64,000 nucleotides of DNA from Phycicoccus sp. Soil802. Lineage in GTDB: Bacteria; Actinomycetota; Actinomycetes; Actinomycetales; Dermatophilaceae. The translations under genes and the position numbers were made by a program. Position 1 is the first letter of the stretch. Every line of letters begins with the position of its first letter. The notes beneath the pieces were generated by a model, which was not told where the DNA came from, made no database searches, and was given only the letters and a program-made list of their open reading frames with translations. Below, piece after piece: positions 54,713 through 63,475 of the stretch. The stretch lies in the NCBI RefSeq assembly GCF_001429605.1, contig NZ_LMSS01000005.1:478618-542617 (forward strand), read 5' to 3'.

Positions 54713-55405
54713 TCAGGCGTCCTCGGACTCGGCCTTCTCGCCCTCGGGGGCGTCGCCCTCGGCGGACTCGGCGGCGTCGCCCTCGGCAGCCTCGCCGTCG
54801 CCGGCCTCCTCGTGCTCGATGCCGGCCTCGGCCTCGGCCTCGGCCATCTCGGCGTCCAGCGCCTCCTGCGAGATCTGCTGGGTGATGTTGACGACCAGGG
54901 TGTCGGCGTCGACGACCAGGGTGGCGCCGGACGGGAGCACGAGCTCGGACGCCTTGATCTGCGTGCCGGCCTCGAGGCCCTCGACGGAGACGACGATGTT
55001 CTCGGGGATGTGGGTGGCCTCGACCTCGAGCTGGACGGTCTGGGAGTCGACGGTGACGACGGTCTCCGGAGCGGCCTCGCCCTCGACGTGGACGGGCACG
55101 TCGACGGTGACCTTCTCGCCCTTGCGGACGATGACCAGGTCGATGTGCTCAATGACGGGCTTGATGGCGTCGCGCTGCACGTCCTTGGCCAGGGCGAGCT
55201 GCTCCTTGCCGTCGATGACGATGGTGAGGAGCGCGTTCGCGACCTTCAGCGCCATCATCGTGTCGTGGCCGGGCAGGGTGATGTGCACGGGCTCGGCGCC
55301 GTGGCCGTACATGACGGCGGGGATCTTGTGGTCGCGGCGAATCTTGCGGGCAGCGCCCTTGCCGAACTGCGTGCGCGTCTCAGCGACGAGCTTGTTGTCA
55401 GACAC
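54713..55405 (-). CDS. rplY: 50S ribosomal protein L25/general stress protein Ctc
   Basis: 230 residues. The N-terminal L25 domain ([19 protein letters not shown]...IPAVMYGHG) binds 5S rRNA. A C-terminal TL5-like beta domain ([16 protein letters not shown]...) makes this the long Ctc form. The tail of ~45 residues is almost only Glu, Ala, Gly and Asp ([19 protein letters not shown]). AGGAGATTTCC precedes the ATG. It is paired with pth, separated by the strong hairpin. Confidence 0.95.
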   Translation of the reverse strand: MSDNKLVAETRTQFGKGAARKIRRDHKIPAVMYGHGAEPVHITLPGHDTMMALKVANALLTIVIDGKEQLALAKDVQRDAIKPVIEHIDLVIVRKGEKVTVDVPVHVEGEAAPETVVTVDSQTVQLEVEATHIPENIVVSVEGLEAGTQIKASELVLPSGATLVVDADTLVVNITQQISQEALDAEMAEAEAEAGIEHEEAGDGEAAEGDAAESAEGDAPEGEKAESEDA

Positions 55406-55555
55406 GGAAATCTCCTGTGCGGTGGGGGACTCGAGGATGCGGTGGGCCTCGACGCGGGGCGCAGCACGGAGACCACACCGCGTCGAATTACGGACGTGAC
55501 CGGCCCCAGGTGGTGGCAGCCGTGCAGTGTCCCTCGCCGAGGCAACCCCGAGAGT

Positions 55556-56530
55556 CTAGGCGACGCCTGCGGGGAGTGGGAAATCCGCGTCCTCGGCGGC
55601 CGCCGGGCCCTGCTCCGGGCGACCCCGCCGCAGCTCGCCGAGGCGCACGGCGACCACCCCGGCGACGATGCAGACGCCACCGGCCAGCTGGACCAGGCCG
55701 GGCAGCTCGTCGAGCAGCACCCAGGCGAACAGCACGGCGAAGAGCACCTCGGTGAGGCCCACGAACGAGGCCACCGTCGAGCCCAGCATGCGGGCCGCCG
55801 TGACCCCGAGGAGGTATGCCGCGGCGGCGGCGATGAGTGCCAGCTCACCGATGGCGACCCACCAGGGCACGTCGCCACCCACCAGGGTGACCGGGGTGGC
55901 GGCGAACTCGAGCGGGATGACGTGGACGGCGCCGAGGATGCCGAGGGCGACCGAGCCCGCGGCCATGCCGAGCCCGGCGAGCGCGACCGGCGGGAGGGTG
56001 CTGTCCTCGGCCGCCAGGACGAAGAAGGTGGCCAACCCGGTGGCGGCGACCAGGCCCCAGGCAACCCCGACGAGGTCGGGCCGGCTCTGGCCGGAGAGGT
56101 CGAGCACGAGGACCAGCCCCACGACCGCGAGGACGACGCCCAGGCCGGTGAGGGCGCTCGGGGCGCGACGCGTGCGGAGCCACACCCAGAGCACGACGAG
56201 GACGACACCGAGGTACTCCAGGAGCAGGGCCACCCCGACGTCGAGTCGCTGCACCGCATAGAAGTAGGCCACCTGGCAGCCGGCCACGGCGACGGCGCCG
56301 TAGGCAAGGATCGTCAGGAAGTTGTCCCGGACGAGGGACCAGCGACCGCGCAGGGCCAGGATCGTCGGCACGGCCAGCACGAGGGTGGCTCCGGCCACCC
56401 GGAGCAGGACGATGGCGCCCGAGCTCCACCCCTCGACGAGCAGCGACTTCGCGAACGGACCGCTGCTCCCGAAGGTCGCCGCCGAGGCGAGCGCGAACCA
56501 GAGCCCGAGGCTCTTCGACCGTGCCGCCAT
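55556..56530 (-). CDS. EamA/DMT superfamily transporter
   Basis: 324 residues, ten predicted helices in two five-helix EamA repeats (ALASAATFGSSGPFAKSLL; and from VGVAWGLVAATGLATFFVL). Similar to RhtA-type exporters of amino acids and metabolites. The substrate is unknown. The C-terminal ~25 residues are acidic and cytoplasmic. It is divergent from a CGNR zinc-finger gene 88 bases away, a pairing common in Actinobacteria that suggests control by it. Confidence 0.87.
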   Translation of the reverse strand: MAARSKSLGLWFALASAATFGSSGPFAKSLLVEGWSSGAIVLLRVAGATLVLAVPTILALRGRWSLVRDNFLTILAYGAVAVAGCQVAYFYAVQRLDVGVALLLEYLGVVLVVLWVWLRTRRAPSALTGLGVVLAVVGLVLVLDLSGQSRPDLVGVAWGLVAATGLATFFVLAAEDSTLPPVALAGLGMAAGSVALGILGAVHVIPLEFAATPVTLVGGDVPWWVAIGELALIAAAAAYLLGVTAARMLGSTVASFVGLTEVLFAVLFAWVLLDELPGLVQLAGGVCIVAGVVAVRLGELRRGRPEQGPAAAEDADFPLPAGVA

Positions 56531-56618
56531 GCCACTTCCCTTCGCTGCCTGCCATACCTGTAACGGGTCAAACGCCTTATACTCATGACGGTAGCGATCG
56601 AGGCGGTCAGGAGTCAAG

Positions 56619-57167
56619 ATGCTTTTTGCCCATGACACAGAGGTGGCTCTCCGCGGGGCGGCCGCCCTGGTCAACACGGCGGCGACCCTGCTCACCGACA
56701 CCGAGGACCTCGCCACCGTCGCCGACCTCGACGAGTTCGTCCGCGACTGGGAGTGGACCGGCGCGCACAGCGGTGAGCCGGCCGAGCTCGAGGCCGTGAA
56801 GGCGCTGCGGCCCAGGCTGCGCCGGCTCTGGACCGCCGACACCGACGACGCCGTCGCCCTCGTCAACGAGCTCCTGGCCGAAGCGGGGGCACTCCCCCAG
56901 CTGGTGCGGCACGGCGAGTGGTCCTGGCACCTGCACGCCACCCCACCCGAGGCACCGCTGGCCACGCGCATGGCGGTGGAGGCGGCGATGGCGATGGTCG
57001 ACGTGATCCGCGCCGACGAGCTCGCCCGGCTCCGGGTCTGCGCGGCCGACGACTGCGAGGACGTGGTGGTCGACCTGTCCAAGAACCGGTCCAAGCGGTT
57101 CTGCGACGGCGGCTGTGGCAACCGCGCCAACGTCGCGGCATACCGGGCCCGCCAGCGACAGCACTAG
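56619..57167 (+). CDS. CGNR zinc finger (ABATE/DUF1470) putative regulator
   Basis: 182 residues. The N-terminal ABATE domain (LVNTAATLLTDTEDLATVADLDEFV) is followed by a C-terminal CGNR zinc finger, where RVCAADDCEDVVVDLSKNRSKRFC...CGNRANVAAYRAR holds four Cys. The basic end fits nucleic-acid binding. GGAG precedes the ATG by 5 bases and a TATACT at 56578-56583 is a good -10. It is probably the regulator of the divergent EamA exporter. Confidence 0.88.
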   Translation: MLFAHDTEVALRGAAALVNTAATLLTDTEDLATVADLDEFVRDWEWTGAHSGEPAELEAVKALRPRLRRLWTADTDDAVALVNELLAEAGALPQLVRHGEWSWHLHATPPEAPLATRMAVEAAMAMVDVIRADELARLRVCAADDCEDVVVDLSKNRSKRFCDGGCGNRANVAAYRARQRQH

Positions 57168-57348
57168 GCGACCGCAGGCAAACGCCCGACCGGCCGGCCG
57201 CGTGCTCATCCCTTTGCGGGATGGTTCACCCGAAATCGGCGACCACACTTTCGCCAGGCGTCATTTGCGTGGTGAAGGGCCGGGCACATGGTCGATGGAC
57301 GGGTGGGCTGTGCACGCTTTCCGCGCTGCCCCCACACGACGGGCTCCA

Positions 57349-57366
57349 CCCTTCAGCGACCCTTCA
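57349..57366 (+). promoter_or_regulatory. Pair of CCCTTCA heptamers 11 bp apart
   Basis: CCCTTCA at 57349 and 57360, 25-42 bases before the ATG at 57391, in the 223-bp gap after the CGNR gene. No ribosome site precedes that ATG, and TCTGCT lies 7 bases upstream of it as a possible leaderless -10. The repeat spacing is SARP-like but only two copies exist. I see nothing else in this gap. Confidence 0.35.
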
Positions 57367-57390
57367 GGGGTCGGGACTCTGCTGTGGCCC

Positions 57391-59634
57391 ATGGATAGGC
57401 CGACCCCCCACGACGCACTGGCCCAGGTGCTGCGTGACCACGGTCGGGTCGTCGGCAGCAATCCCGACCGGGTCCGCGGCCTGCTCTCCGACATCCTCGG
57501 GGTCGACGGTCGAGAATTCCGCGCCGAGGTCGACGCGCTCGTGGTCGCCTGCGAGGAGGGCGTGCCAGCCCTCCTGATCGGCACCGTCGAGTCGGCCGAC
57601 TCGGCAGTCACCGAGGGGGTGGGGCTGCTCGAGGCGCGTGGCCTGACGACGGACCGAGCAGCCGACGCGACCCTCACCTGGGCCTCGGCGCTGGACGCGC
57701 AGGTGTCCGAGTCCTTGTGGACGTCCCTGTCGTCCCGGCGATCCGACCCCACCCCAGGCCCGCGCGGCGGTGCGGTCCTGGCCACCGACGACACCTACCT
57801 CCCCCCTCCGCCGACGTTCGGCGCGTCTCCGGAGGCGCCGGGGACCTCCGCACCGGCCGCTCCTCCTCCGTCATCCGCCCCATCCAGGCCGACGCCGCCC
57901 CAGGACGTCCTCGACGTTGACGAGGCGGCAGGCCCCCGGTCTCGCCGGGTCGCGCTGACGATGGCGCCGGGGAGCAGGGTGCCGGTCGCCGCCGCACTCG
58001 TCGTGGCGGCTCTCGTCGCGAGTGCACTGGGAGCCAAGGCGCTCTGGCCCGACCGCCCAGACACCGCACACCCCCGTCCCGCGGCCGCGAGCGGGGGAAC
58101 GCTGCGCATGACCGCGAGCAGTGCACTCACCTGGGACCCCATGGAGACGACCGACCCGGGCTTGCGCCTCCTGATGAACCGGGCGCTCTACCGTGGGCTC
58201 GTCGCCTTCGACGCCGCCGCCGACGACCGACCGGCACAGCTCGTCGCCGACCTCGCGACCAGCACCGGACGGACCGTCGACAAGGGAAAGACCTGGTCCT
58301 TCGAGCTGCGTCCCGACGTGCGGTGGGAGGACGGGACACCCGTCACCTGCGCCGACGCCAAGGCCGGGGTGGCCAGGGCCTTCGGAGCTGCCAAGTTCTT
58401 CGGCTACTCCTACGAGGCGGCAGTGCTCATCGATGTGCCGCAGGGTGCGGACGGGCTGCCGACCTACAAGGGGAAGGGCACCGCAGGAATGGCGGCCTTC
58501 GACCGCGCGGTGAGCTGCGCGGGGTCGACGCTGACCTTCCGGCTCGCGTTCCCGGAGTACGAGTTCCAGCGCTACCTGGCCCTACCCGAGCTGGCTCCCT
58601 TCCGGGCCGCCCCCGCGGTGGGAACCGGCACCCGCTCACTGTCCAACGGGCCCTACGTCGTGGACGCCAGGAGCGCCTCGGCCACCACGGTCGCGTTGGT
58701 GCGCAACGGCCGTTGGTCCGCGACCACCGACGGCCTCCGGCCGGCCTTCCCCGACCGCATCGAGATCACCACCGCGGACGTCGACGACGTCGCCGCGGGA
58801 CTGGCTGCCGATGTCGTCGGGTACCGCCGGACGGTGACCCTCAGCGCGCTCCCCGCAGCGGTCGACAGCGCCTTCGCCAGTGCTCCGGACCGCTCGCAGG
58901 TCGCCCCGGCCGGCGTGACCGAGCTCCTCATCCCCAACCTCAGGACGGCGACGATGGCGTCGACGGCGAACCGCCGGGCGTTCGCGCTGTCGACCGACCG
59001 CGCGTCATACGTCGCCGCGATGGGCGGCCCGGCGTCCCGGATGGAGCAGCGTTCCACGGCGGGCACCTACCACAGCGGCCCCACCGTCGCGTTCGACCTG
59101 CAGCAGGCCCGCAACCTGCTGGCCGGCGACAAGCCGCGCCTGAAGGTGGCCTACCACTCCACTCCCGAGTCGGAGCGGGCCATGGCCGCGCTCTCCGCGG
59201 GGTGGAAGCAGGCCGGTTTCGCCGTCAACCTGGTCGCCTTCAAGGGCGACAAGGGCGCCTACGTCAAGGCCATGGCGGACGCGGCGACGACGACCACCTA
59301 CGACGTGGTGCGCGCCGACCACGTCGACGGCCTCGACCGCTCCCGGACGGCCCAGAGCGTCGACCCCCGGTTCGTGGCCGGTCTGCCGGCCGCCGAGGCC
59401 GCGACCCTGACCTCCGCCATCGACAGCGCCATCGGGACCGCCCCGGGACCGGCTCGTGACGCGGCCTGGCTCAACGTCGACGACGTCATCTCCGTCCTCG
59501 CCCTGCTGGTCCCGCTCGCCAACCGGGCGTCCCTCGTCGGCAGTGGCTCCGCGGTGCGCGGGGCCACCACCTCACTCGAGTTCTCCGGGGCCATCGACCC
59601 CCTCCGCATCTCGCTCGCCCCCACCGAGTCCTGA
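57391..59634 (+). CDS. Membrane-anchored solute-binding (SBP_bac_5-like) protein with shared N-terminal adaptor domain
   Basis: 747 residues. Residues ~4-105 form a helical domain (ALAQVLRDHGRVVGSNPDRV, GLLSDILG, then EVDALVVACEEGVPALLIG) that recurs in the next two genes. A Pro/Ser-rich linker (about 135-185) leads to one membrane helix (VPVAAALVVAALVASALGA, about 197-216). Outside, from about 235 to 740, is a family-5 extracellular solute-binding domain (LRLLMNRALYRGLVAFD, TWSFELRPDVRWEDGTPVTCADA, NRRAFALSTDR). Such domains usually feed oligopeptide ABC importers, but no permease or ATPase is nearby and the anchor is an N-in helix rather than a lipoprotein signal. This points to a receptor rather than a transporter subunit (inference). 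An operon with the next two genes is likely. Confidence 0.78.
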   Translation: MDRPTPHDALAQVLRDHGRVVGSNPDRVRGLLSDILGVDGREFRAEVDALVVACEEGVPALLIGTVESADSAVTEGVGLLEARGLTTDRAADATLTWASALDAQVSESLWTSLSSRRSDPTPGPRGGAVLATDDTYLPPPPTFGASPEAPGTSAPAAPPPSSAPSRPTPPQDVLDVDEAAGPRSRRVALTMAPGSRVPVAAALVVAALVASALGAKALWPDRPDTAHPRPAAASGGTLRMTASSALTWDPMETTDPGLRLLMNRALYRGLVAFDAAADDRPAQLVADLATSTGRTVDKGKTWSFELRPDVRWEDGTPVTCADAKAGVARAFGAAKFFGYSYEAAVLIDVPQGADGLPTYKGKGTAGMAAFDRAVSCAGSTLTFRLAFPEYEFQRYLALPELAPFRAAPAVGTGTRSLSNGPYVVDARSASATTVALVRNGRWSATTDGLRPAFPDRIEITTADVDDVAAGLAADVVGYRRTVTLSALPAAVDSAFASAPDRSQVAPAGVTELLIPNLRTATMASTANRRAFALSTDRASYVAAMGGPASRMEQRSTAGTYHSGPTVAFDLQQARNLLAGDKPRLKVAYHSTPESERAMAALSAGWKQAGFAVNLVAFKGDKGAYVKAMADAATTTTYDVVRADHVDGLDRSRTAQSVDPRFVAGLPAAEAATLTSAIDSAIGTAPGPARDAAWLNVDDVISVLALLVPLANRASLVGSGSAVRGATTSLEFSGAIDPLRISLAPTES

Positions 59635-59645
59635 AGGAACCTGCC

Positions 59646-60914
59646 ATGTCCGAGAACCAGCCCGAGGCCACAGCCGAAGCCCTGCAGCGTGCCGTCCGAG
59701 ACCTCGGTCGACGCGTCGGAGAGAGCCCCGACCGGGTGCGTGCCGTCCTCTCGGACGCCCTCGGCGCCGCCGCCCGCGAACACCGCTCTGAGATCGACGC
59801 GCTGGCCCTGGCGAGCGAGGAGGGGATCCCCTCGACTCTCATCGGCCGCGAGGAGTCGATGCTCACCGAGTCGGACGTGGCCCTCGACGACGGCAGGCTC
59901 CGGGCTCGACTCGTCGAACGCGGGCTCTCCGACGGTGCTGCTGACTACGCCATCGGGGTGTGGGCGGCTGCCCTCGGGTCCGTCACCACCCTGAGCGCCA
60001 CCGGGGGCCTGACCTCGGCGGTGTCCGGCCCGAGCGTGGGGTCGGTCTCCGATCCCGCGACGGAGCTGCCGCACGAGGGCGCAGCCGACGGCGCGGTCGA
60101 CGACGCAGGTGATGCCGGAGGCATCCTCGGCTTCCCCGTGTCCGCCGACCAGCCGGCCCGCCACCGACAGGTGGTCCCACTGGGTCGACGCGTGATGGCG
60201 GGATCGGCGGCCGCGGTCCTGGCCGTCGTGGCCGGGGCGGTGTGGTTCTCGACGGTCGGCGACGGGACGGACCGGACGACCCTCACGGACTCTGCGCTGC
60301 GCAGCCCGAGCGGCACGACGACGTCGGGCGCGACCACGGCCACCACCGGTGCCGCGACGAAGGTCCCGCCAGTGACCGCCACGGCGACCACGAAAGCCCC
60401 CACCAAGCCGCCCACCAAGGCGCCCGCAGCGCACAGCAGCACCTCGACGCCGCCGAAGCGCACGTCGAGCTCGACCCCGCCGAAGCGCACGTCGAGCTCG
60501 ACACCGCCCAAGAGCTCGTCGACGACGTCGAAGTCCGTCGCGCCGCCGCCTCCTGCGCCCAAGACCCTCAGGGCCGGCAACACGAGCGCAGCCTGGACCC
60601 CCAAGTTCTACGAGGACGGCATCGGGCAGTGCGTCGACTTCGTTCCTCCCAACGCAGCCGACAACCTCTGCCAGGCCAAGATCAACGTCGTCAAGTCGGG
60701 AACCGTGACGACCTGGTCGATCGCCAACGCGTCCTCGGTGAGCGGACACGGCTCGGTCAGCATCAGTGGCCACCAGATCCTCTACACCCCCCACCACAAC
60801 GGGTACTTCACCGACACCATCAGGTACCGGCTCACCGGGAGTGGCGTGACCAGCAACTGGGCGACCATCGCCATCACGGTCTACTGCAATGAGCAGATGG
60901 GGTGCTGGGGGTGA
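59646..60914 (+). CDS. Single-pass membrane protein with adaptor domain and beta ectodomain
   Basis: 422 residues. The shared helical domain is at about 8-110 (ALQRAVRDLGRRVGESPDRV, AVLSDALG, EIDALALASEEGIPSTLIG). A membrane helix (VMAGSAAAVLAVVAGAVWF, about 183-202) follows. Outside is a Thr/Pro/Lys linker with a tandem KRTSSSTPP repeat (27-bp DNA period at 60454 and 60481). A ~110-residue beta domain (TLRAGNTSAAWTPKFYEDG ... ITVYCNEQMGCWG) with four cysteines closes the protein. No known family for the ectodomain. AAGGA precedes the ATG by 8 bases, and the gene lies 11 bases after the solute-binding gene. The stop overlaps the next GTG. Confidence 0.7.
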   Translation: MSENQPEATAEALQRAVRDLGRRVGESPDRVRAVLSDALGAAAREHRSEIDALALASEEGIPSTLIGREESMLTESDVALDDGRLRARLVERGLSDGAADYAIGVWAAALGSVTTLSATGGLTSAVSGPSVGSVSDPATELPHEGAADGAVDDAGDAGGILGFPVSADQPARHRQVVPLGRRVMAGSAAAVLAVVAGAVWFSTVGDGTDRTTLTDSALRSPSGTTTSGATTATTGAATKVPPVTATATTKAPTKPPTKAPAAHSSTSTPPKRTSSSTPPKRTSSSTPPKSSSTTSKSVAPPPPAPKTLRAGNTSAAWTPKFYEDGIGQCVDFVPPNAADNLCQAKINVVKSGTVTTWSIANASSVSGHGSVSISGHQILYTPHHNGYFTDTIRYRLTGSGVTSNWATIAITVYCNEQMGCWG

Positions 60915-62098
60915 AGGACGTGCGACTCACTGACCGTTGGTCCAGCCCGGTGGGCGAAGCGCTGGCCGCCGCCCTGGCGGGGAACCCCTTGGCGTTCGCC
61001 GGGCAACCCTCACAGCTGCGGCTCAAGCTGACCCGCCTGCTCGGCGACGACGCCCACACCTACCGCGCTGACGTGCACCTCGTGGTGACGGCGCTCGACG
61101 AGAACGTGCCGGCCGAGCTGCTCGCCGCTGCTCCGCTCACGTCGGCCGACCTGCACCGCCACGCGCAGATCCTGGCGCAGGCCCGCGGCTGGACGGACGA
61201 CGCCGCGCTCACTGCGATCGGCCACTGGCTCCGAGCGCTCGGGATCGATGCGGCCGAGGCTCCCGACCCCGCATCCGTGTCGGATGGTGGCTGGGTCGGG
61301 TCGACACCGTCGGCCGGAAGCATCTCCAGCACCGACTCCGACCAGGCACCGGGCTCGACCCACGGTTCGGACGGTGCGGACCGGGGCGACGACCCCGATG
61401 GTCGCTCGACCGCGGCACCCGGCGGCGTCGGAGTCCCCCTCACCTCGGGGGCGGAGGACGCATCCACGGTCCTGCCTCCCGACCGCAGGCTCGACCCGAT
61501 GGCCACCGAGCTGCCCGACCGGTCGTCGGTGGTGGCACTCCCAGCAGAGCCCGCACCTGCGCCCACTCCCGGCCGCACCGGCGTCCCCGCCCTCCAGCCC
61601 GGGGGCGAGGCTGCCCCCACGGTCCCCTGGCCCGCATCGTCCCGCTTCGCGGTTGCTCAGGCGATCCAACGCGAGGGCTTCCCGATCGGGGCCTACTACG
61701 CATTCCGCGGCAGGAACCCCCACCTGAGGTATGCCGCCGTGGCCCTCTTCGCGGTCCTCGCTGCGGCCTCGCTCGTCCTCCCCGCAGGCCTGGCTCGCAT
61801 GGGCGTCCTGGCGGTGCTCATCGCGGCGGTCCTCGTGGTCCCGCTGAAGCTCGTGCGCAACGGCATCATGGTCGTGGACGACAACGGATTCCGTTGGTAT
61901 CCAGCACTTTCCAAGACTGGACCACCAGAGCTGAACGTCCCATGGTCAGGGGTCCAGGTCGCACCTGGCAACCCACCGCGGTTGCTCACGCCCCAGGGGG
62001 ACCTGTGGCTCAAGGGTCGCACGGGCCTGGTCGAGGCACTCGAGTCGCGCACGCCAACGGCGCAGCAGCAGCCGTCGTCACCGGCGAGCCCCCGATGA
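60911..62098 (+). CDS. Membrane protein with adaptor domain and PH-like cytoplasmic tail
   Basis: 395 residues from GTG that overlaps the previous stop (GTGA). Residues ~12-110 are a more divergent copy of the shared domain (ALAAALAGNPLAFAGQPSQL, LTRLLGDDAHTYRADVHLVVTALDENVPAELL). An acidic Ser/Asp-rich linker follows to ~240. Two close hydrophobic helices (about 273-293 and 298-318) make a hairpin, and the C-terminal ~75 residues (IMVVDDNGFRWYPAL...WSGVQVAPGNPPRLLT) resemble a bacterial PH domain. Both ends are therefore cytoplasmic. It ends 5 bases from the convergent kinase gene. Confidence 0.7.
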   Translation: MKDVRLTDRWSSPVGEALAAALAGNPLAFAGQPSQLRLKLTRLLGDDAHTYRADVHLVVTALDENVPAELLAAAPLTSADLHRHAQILAQARGWTDDAALTAIGHWLRALGIDAAEAPDPASVSDGGWVGSTPSAGSISSTDSDQAPGSTHGSDGADRGDDPDGRSTAAPGGVGVPLTSGAEDASTVLPPDRRLDPMATELPDRSSVVALPAEPAPAPTPGRTGVPALQPGGEAAPTVPWPASSRFAVAQAIQREGFPIGAYYAFRGRNPHLRYAAVALFAVLAAASLVLPAGLARMGVLAVLIAAVLVVPLKLVRNGIMVVDDNGFRWYPALSKTGPPELNVPWSGVQVAPGNPPRLLTPQGDLWLKGRTGLVEALESRTPTAQQQPSSPASPR

Positions 62099-62103
62099 GT
62101 CGG

Positions 62104-63390
62104 TCAGGTGGCCAGGCGGGCCTCGACGTCGCCGAGGCGGAGCACGGTGTCCGGGACGAGTGCCACGGCCTGTCCGGGTTCGATCTGCGTCGGCTCCCGC
62201 CCCGGGATCCGGGCCTCCCAGGTGGCACTGCCGGTGTTGCGCAGTCCCCACACGTCCCGCGTCGGGTGCCGGGTGACCTCTCCGACGGTGCGCTCGTAGT
62301 CGTAGTCCTTCGCGATGTGGTGGCGGTAGATCCGCGTCCCCGCGCCGAGCGCGAGCTCGGTGTGGGGGAAGACCAGGCGCATGGGCTTCGGCAGCACGGC
62401 CGAACAACCCCAGCAGGTCGTGGGGACGCCCGGCCCGGAGAAGTTCTCGCGGCCGCAGGCCTCGCAGGTCCGGACCGCGTCCAGGAGGCGCGCGAGGGTG
62501 GCGCGCCAGACACTCTCCCGGACCCGTCGCTGCGGGTTGCGGATGCCCTCACCGAAGGCCTGCACGAAGAGCCGCTTGACCGGTTCGGGGTGGATGGCCC
62601 AGTTCGCGAGCACGGTCTGGTGCTCGACCGGGTCGGGGGCGTTGGCGTCGTCGGTGGGGTCGAAGACGAAGAGGGCGCGGTCACCGAACAGGTCGCCCTC
62701 GGCATCGCGGTCCAGGCAGGGGTACTCGAGCTCACGCCGGCCGAGGAGGGGGTGGTGCACCATCAGCACGTAGAAGATGAGCACGGCCAACGAGTAGAGA
62801 TCCGTCTCGCTGCCCGGCTTGGCTTCCCCGCGCACGATCTCGGGGGCCATGAACCGGCGCGTCCCGAGGACGCCGCTCTCGCTCTCCCCGTCCACGCCCA
62901 CGTTGTCGTTGTCGCAGATCAGGATCGCGCCCGACCGCGGGTCGAAGGAGACGTTGCCGAAGCTGATGTCGCGGTAGCAGAGGCCCTGCGAGTGCAGCAG
63001 CAGGAAGCCGTGCGCCATGCCCAGGCTCAACCGCACCGCCAGGGACGGGGTCACGTCGACACGGCCTCTCAGCATCTCCCCCAGACCCACGAACTCGGGC
63101 GGCCGGATCGGCATCACGTAGCCGAAGCTGCCGTCGGGTGCGCTGATCACCTCCATGGGCCACAGGAACATCGGACCCGGGCTGTGCCTCGCTGCGACGG
63201 CCGTGATCGCAAGGCGCTGCTTCTCGCTCACCGACCTCGCGGCATACCACTTGAGCGCCAGCCGTCGGGCCGAGCCGTCCTGGGGTACCAGCTCGTGGAC
63301 CGTGCCCTGACCACCCTCGCCCAGGAGGCGGCCCACGGTCCACTGCGTGGCAGAGCGACGCAGCGTCACCACGTCCCCGGGCCTGACCAC
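62104..63390 (-). CDS. Serine/threonine protein kinase with Zn ribbon and FHA-like C-terminus
   Basis: 428 residues from GTG 63390. Kinase fold: glycine loop LLGEGGQGTV (22-31), Lys 47 in ALKWY, catalytic loop YRDISFGNV (Asp 141, Asn 146) in place of HRD-x4-N, and DND (160-162) in place of DFG. APE appears as MAPEIVRGEA. A four-cysteine Zn ribbon (CEACGRENF...CWGC) lies around 305-330. The last ~90 residues (TRIYRHHIAKDYDYERTVGEV...WGLRNTGSATWEA...LRLGDVEARL) look FHA-like. Zn-ribbon kinases of this kind accompany TerY vWA proteins in TerY-P triads. It is divergent from the vWA gene and convergent with the three-gene operon. It appears catalytically competent despite the altered motifs. Confidence 0.82.
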   Translation of the reverse strand: MVRPGDVVTLRRSATQWTVGRLLGEGGQGTVHELVPQDGSARRLALKWYAARSVSEKQRLAITAVAARHSPGPMFLWPMEVISAPDGSFGYVMPIRPPEFVGLGEMLRGRVDVTPSLAVRLSLGMAHGFLLLHSQGLCYRDISFGNVSFDPRSGAILICDNDNVGVDGESESGVLGTRRFMAPEIVRGEAKPGSETDLYSLAVLIFYVLMVHHPLLGRRELEYPCLDRDAEGDLFGDRALFVFDPTDDANAPDPVEHQTVLANWAIHPEPVKRLFVQAFGEGIRNPQRRVRESVWRATLARLLDAVRTCEACGRENFSGPGVPTTCWGCSAVLPKPMRLVFPHTELALGAGTRIYRHHIAKDYDYERTVGEVTRHPTRDVWGLRNTGSATWEARIPGREPTQIEPGQAVALVPDTVLRLGDVEARLAT

Positions 63391-63475
63391 GGGCTGGCCC
63401 TCCCCTCCTCGTCCACGCCCATGATGGCACCCGCACCTCGCGCTCGGGGCCCGATTGCCACCCGGAGGTCCGACC

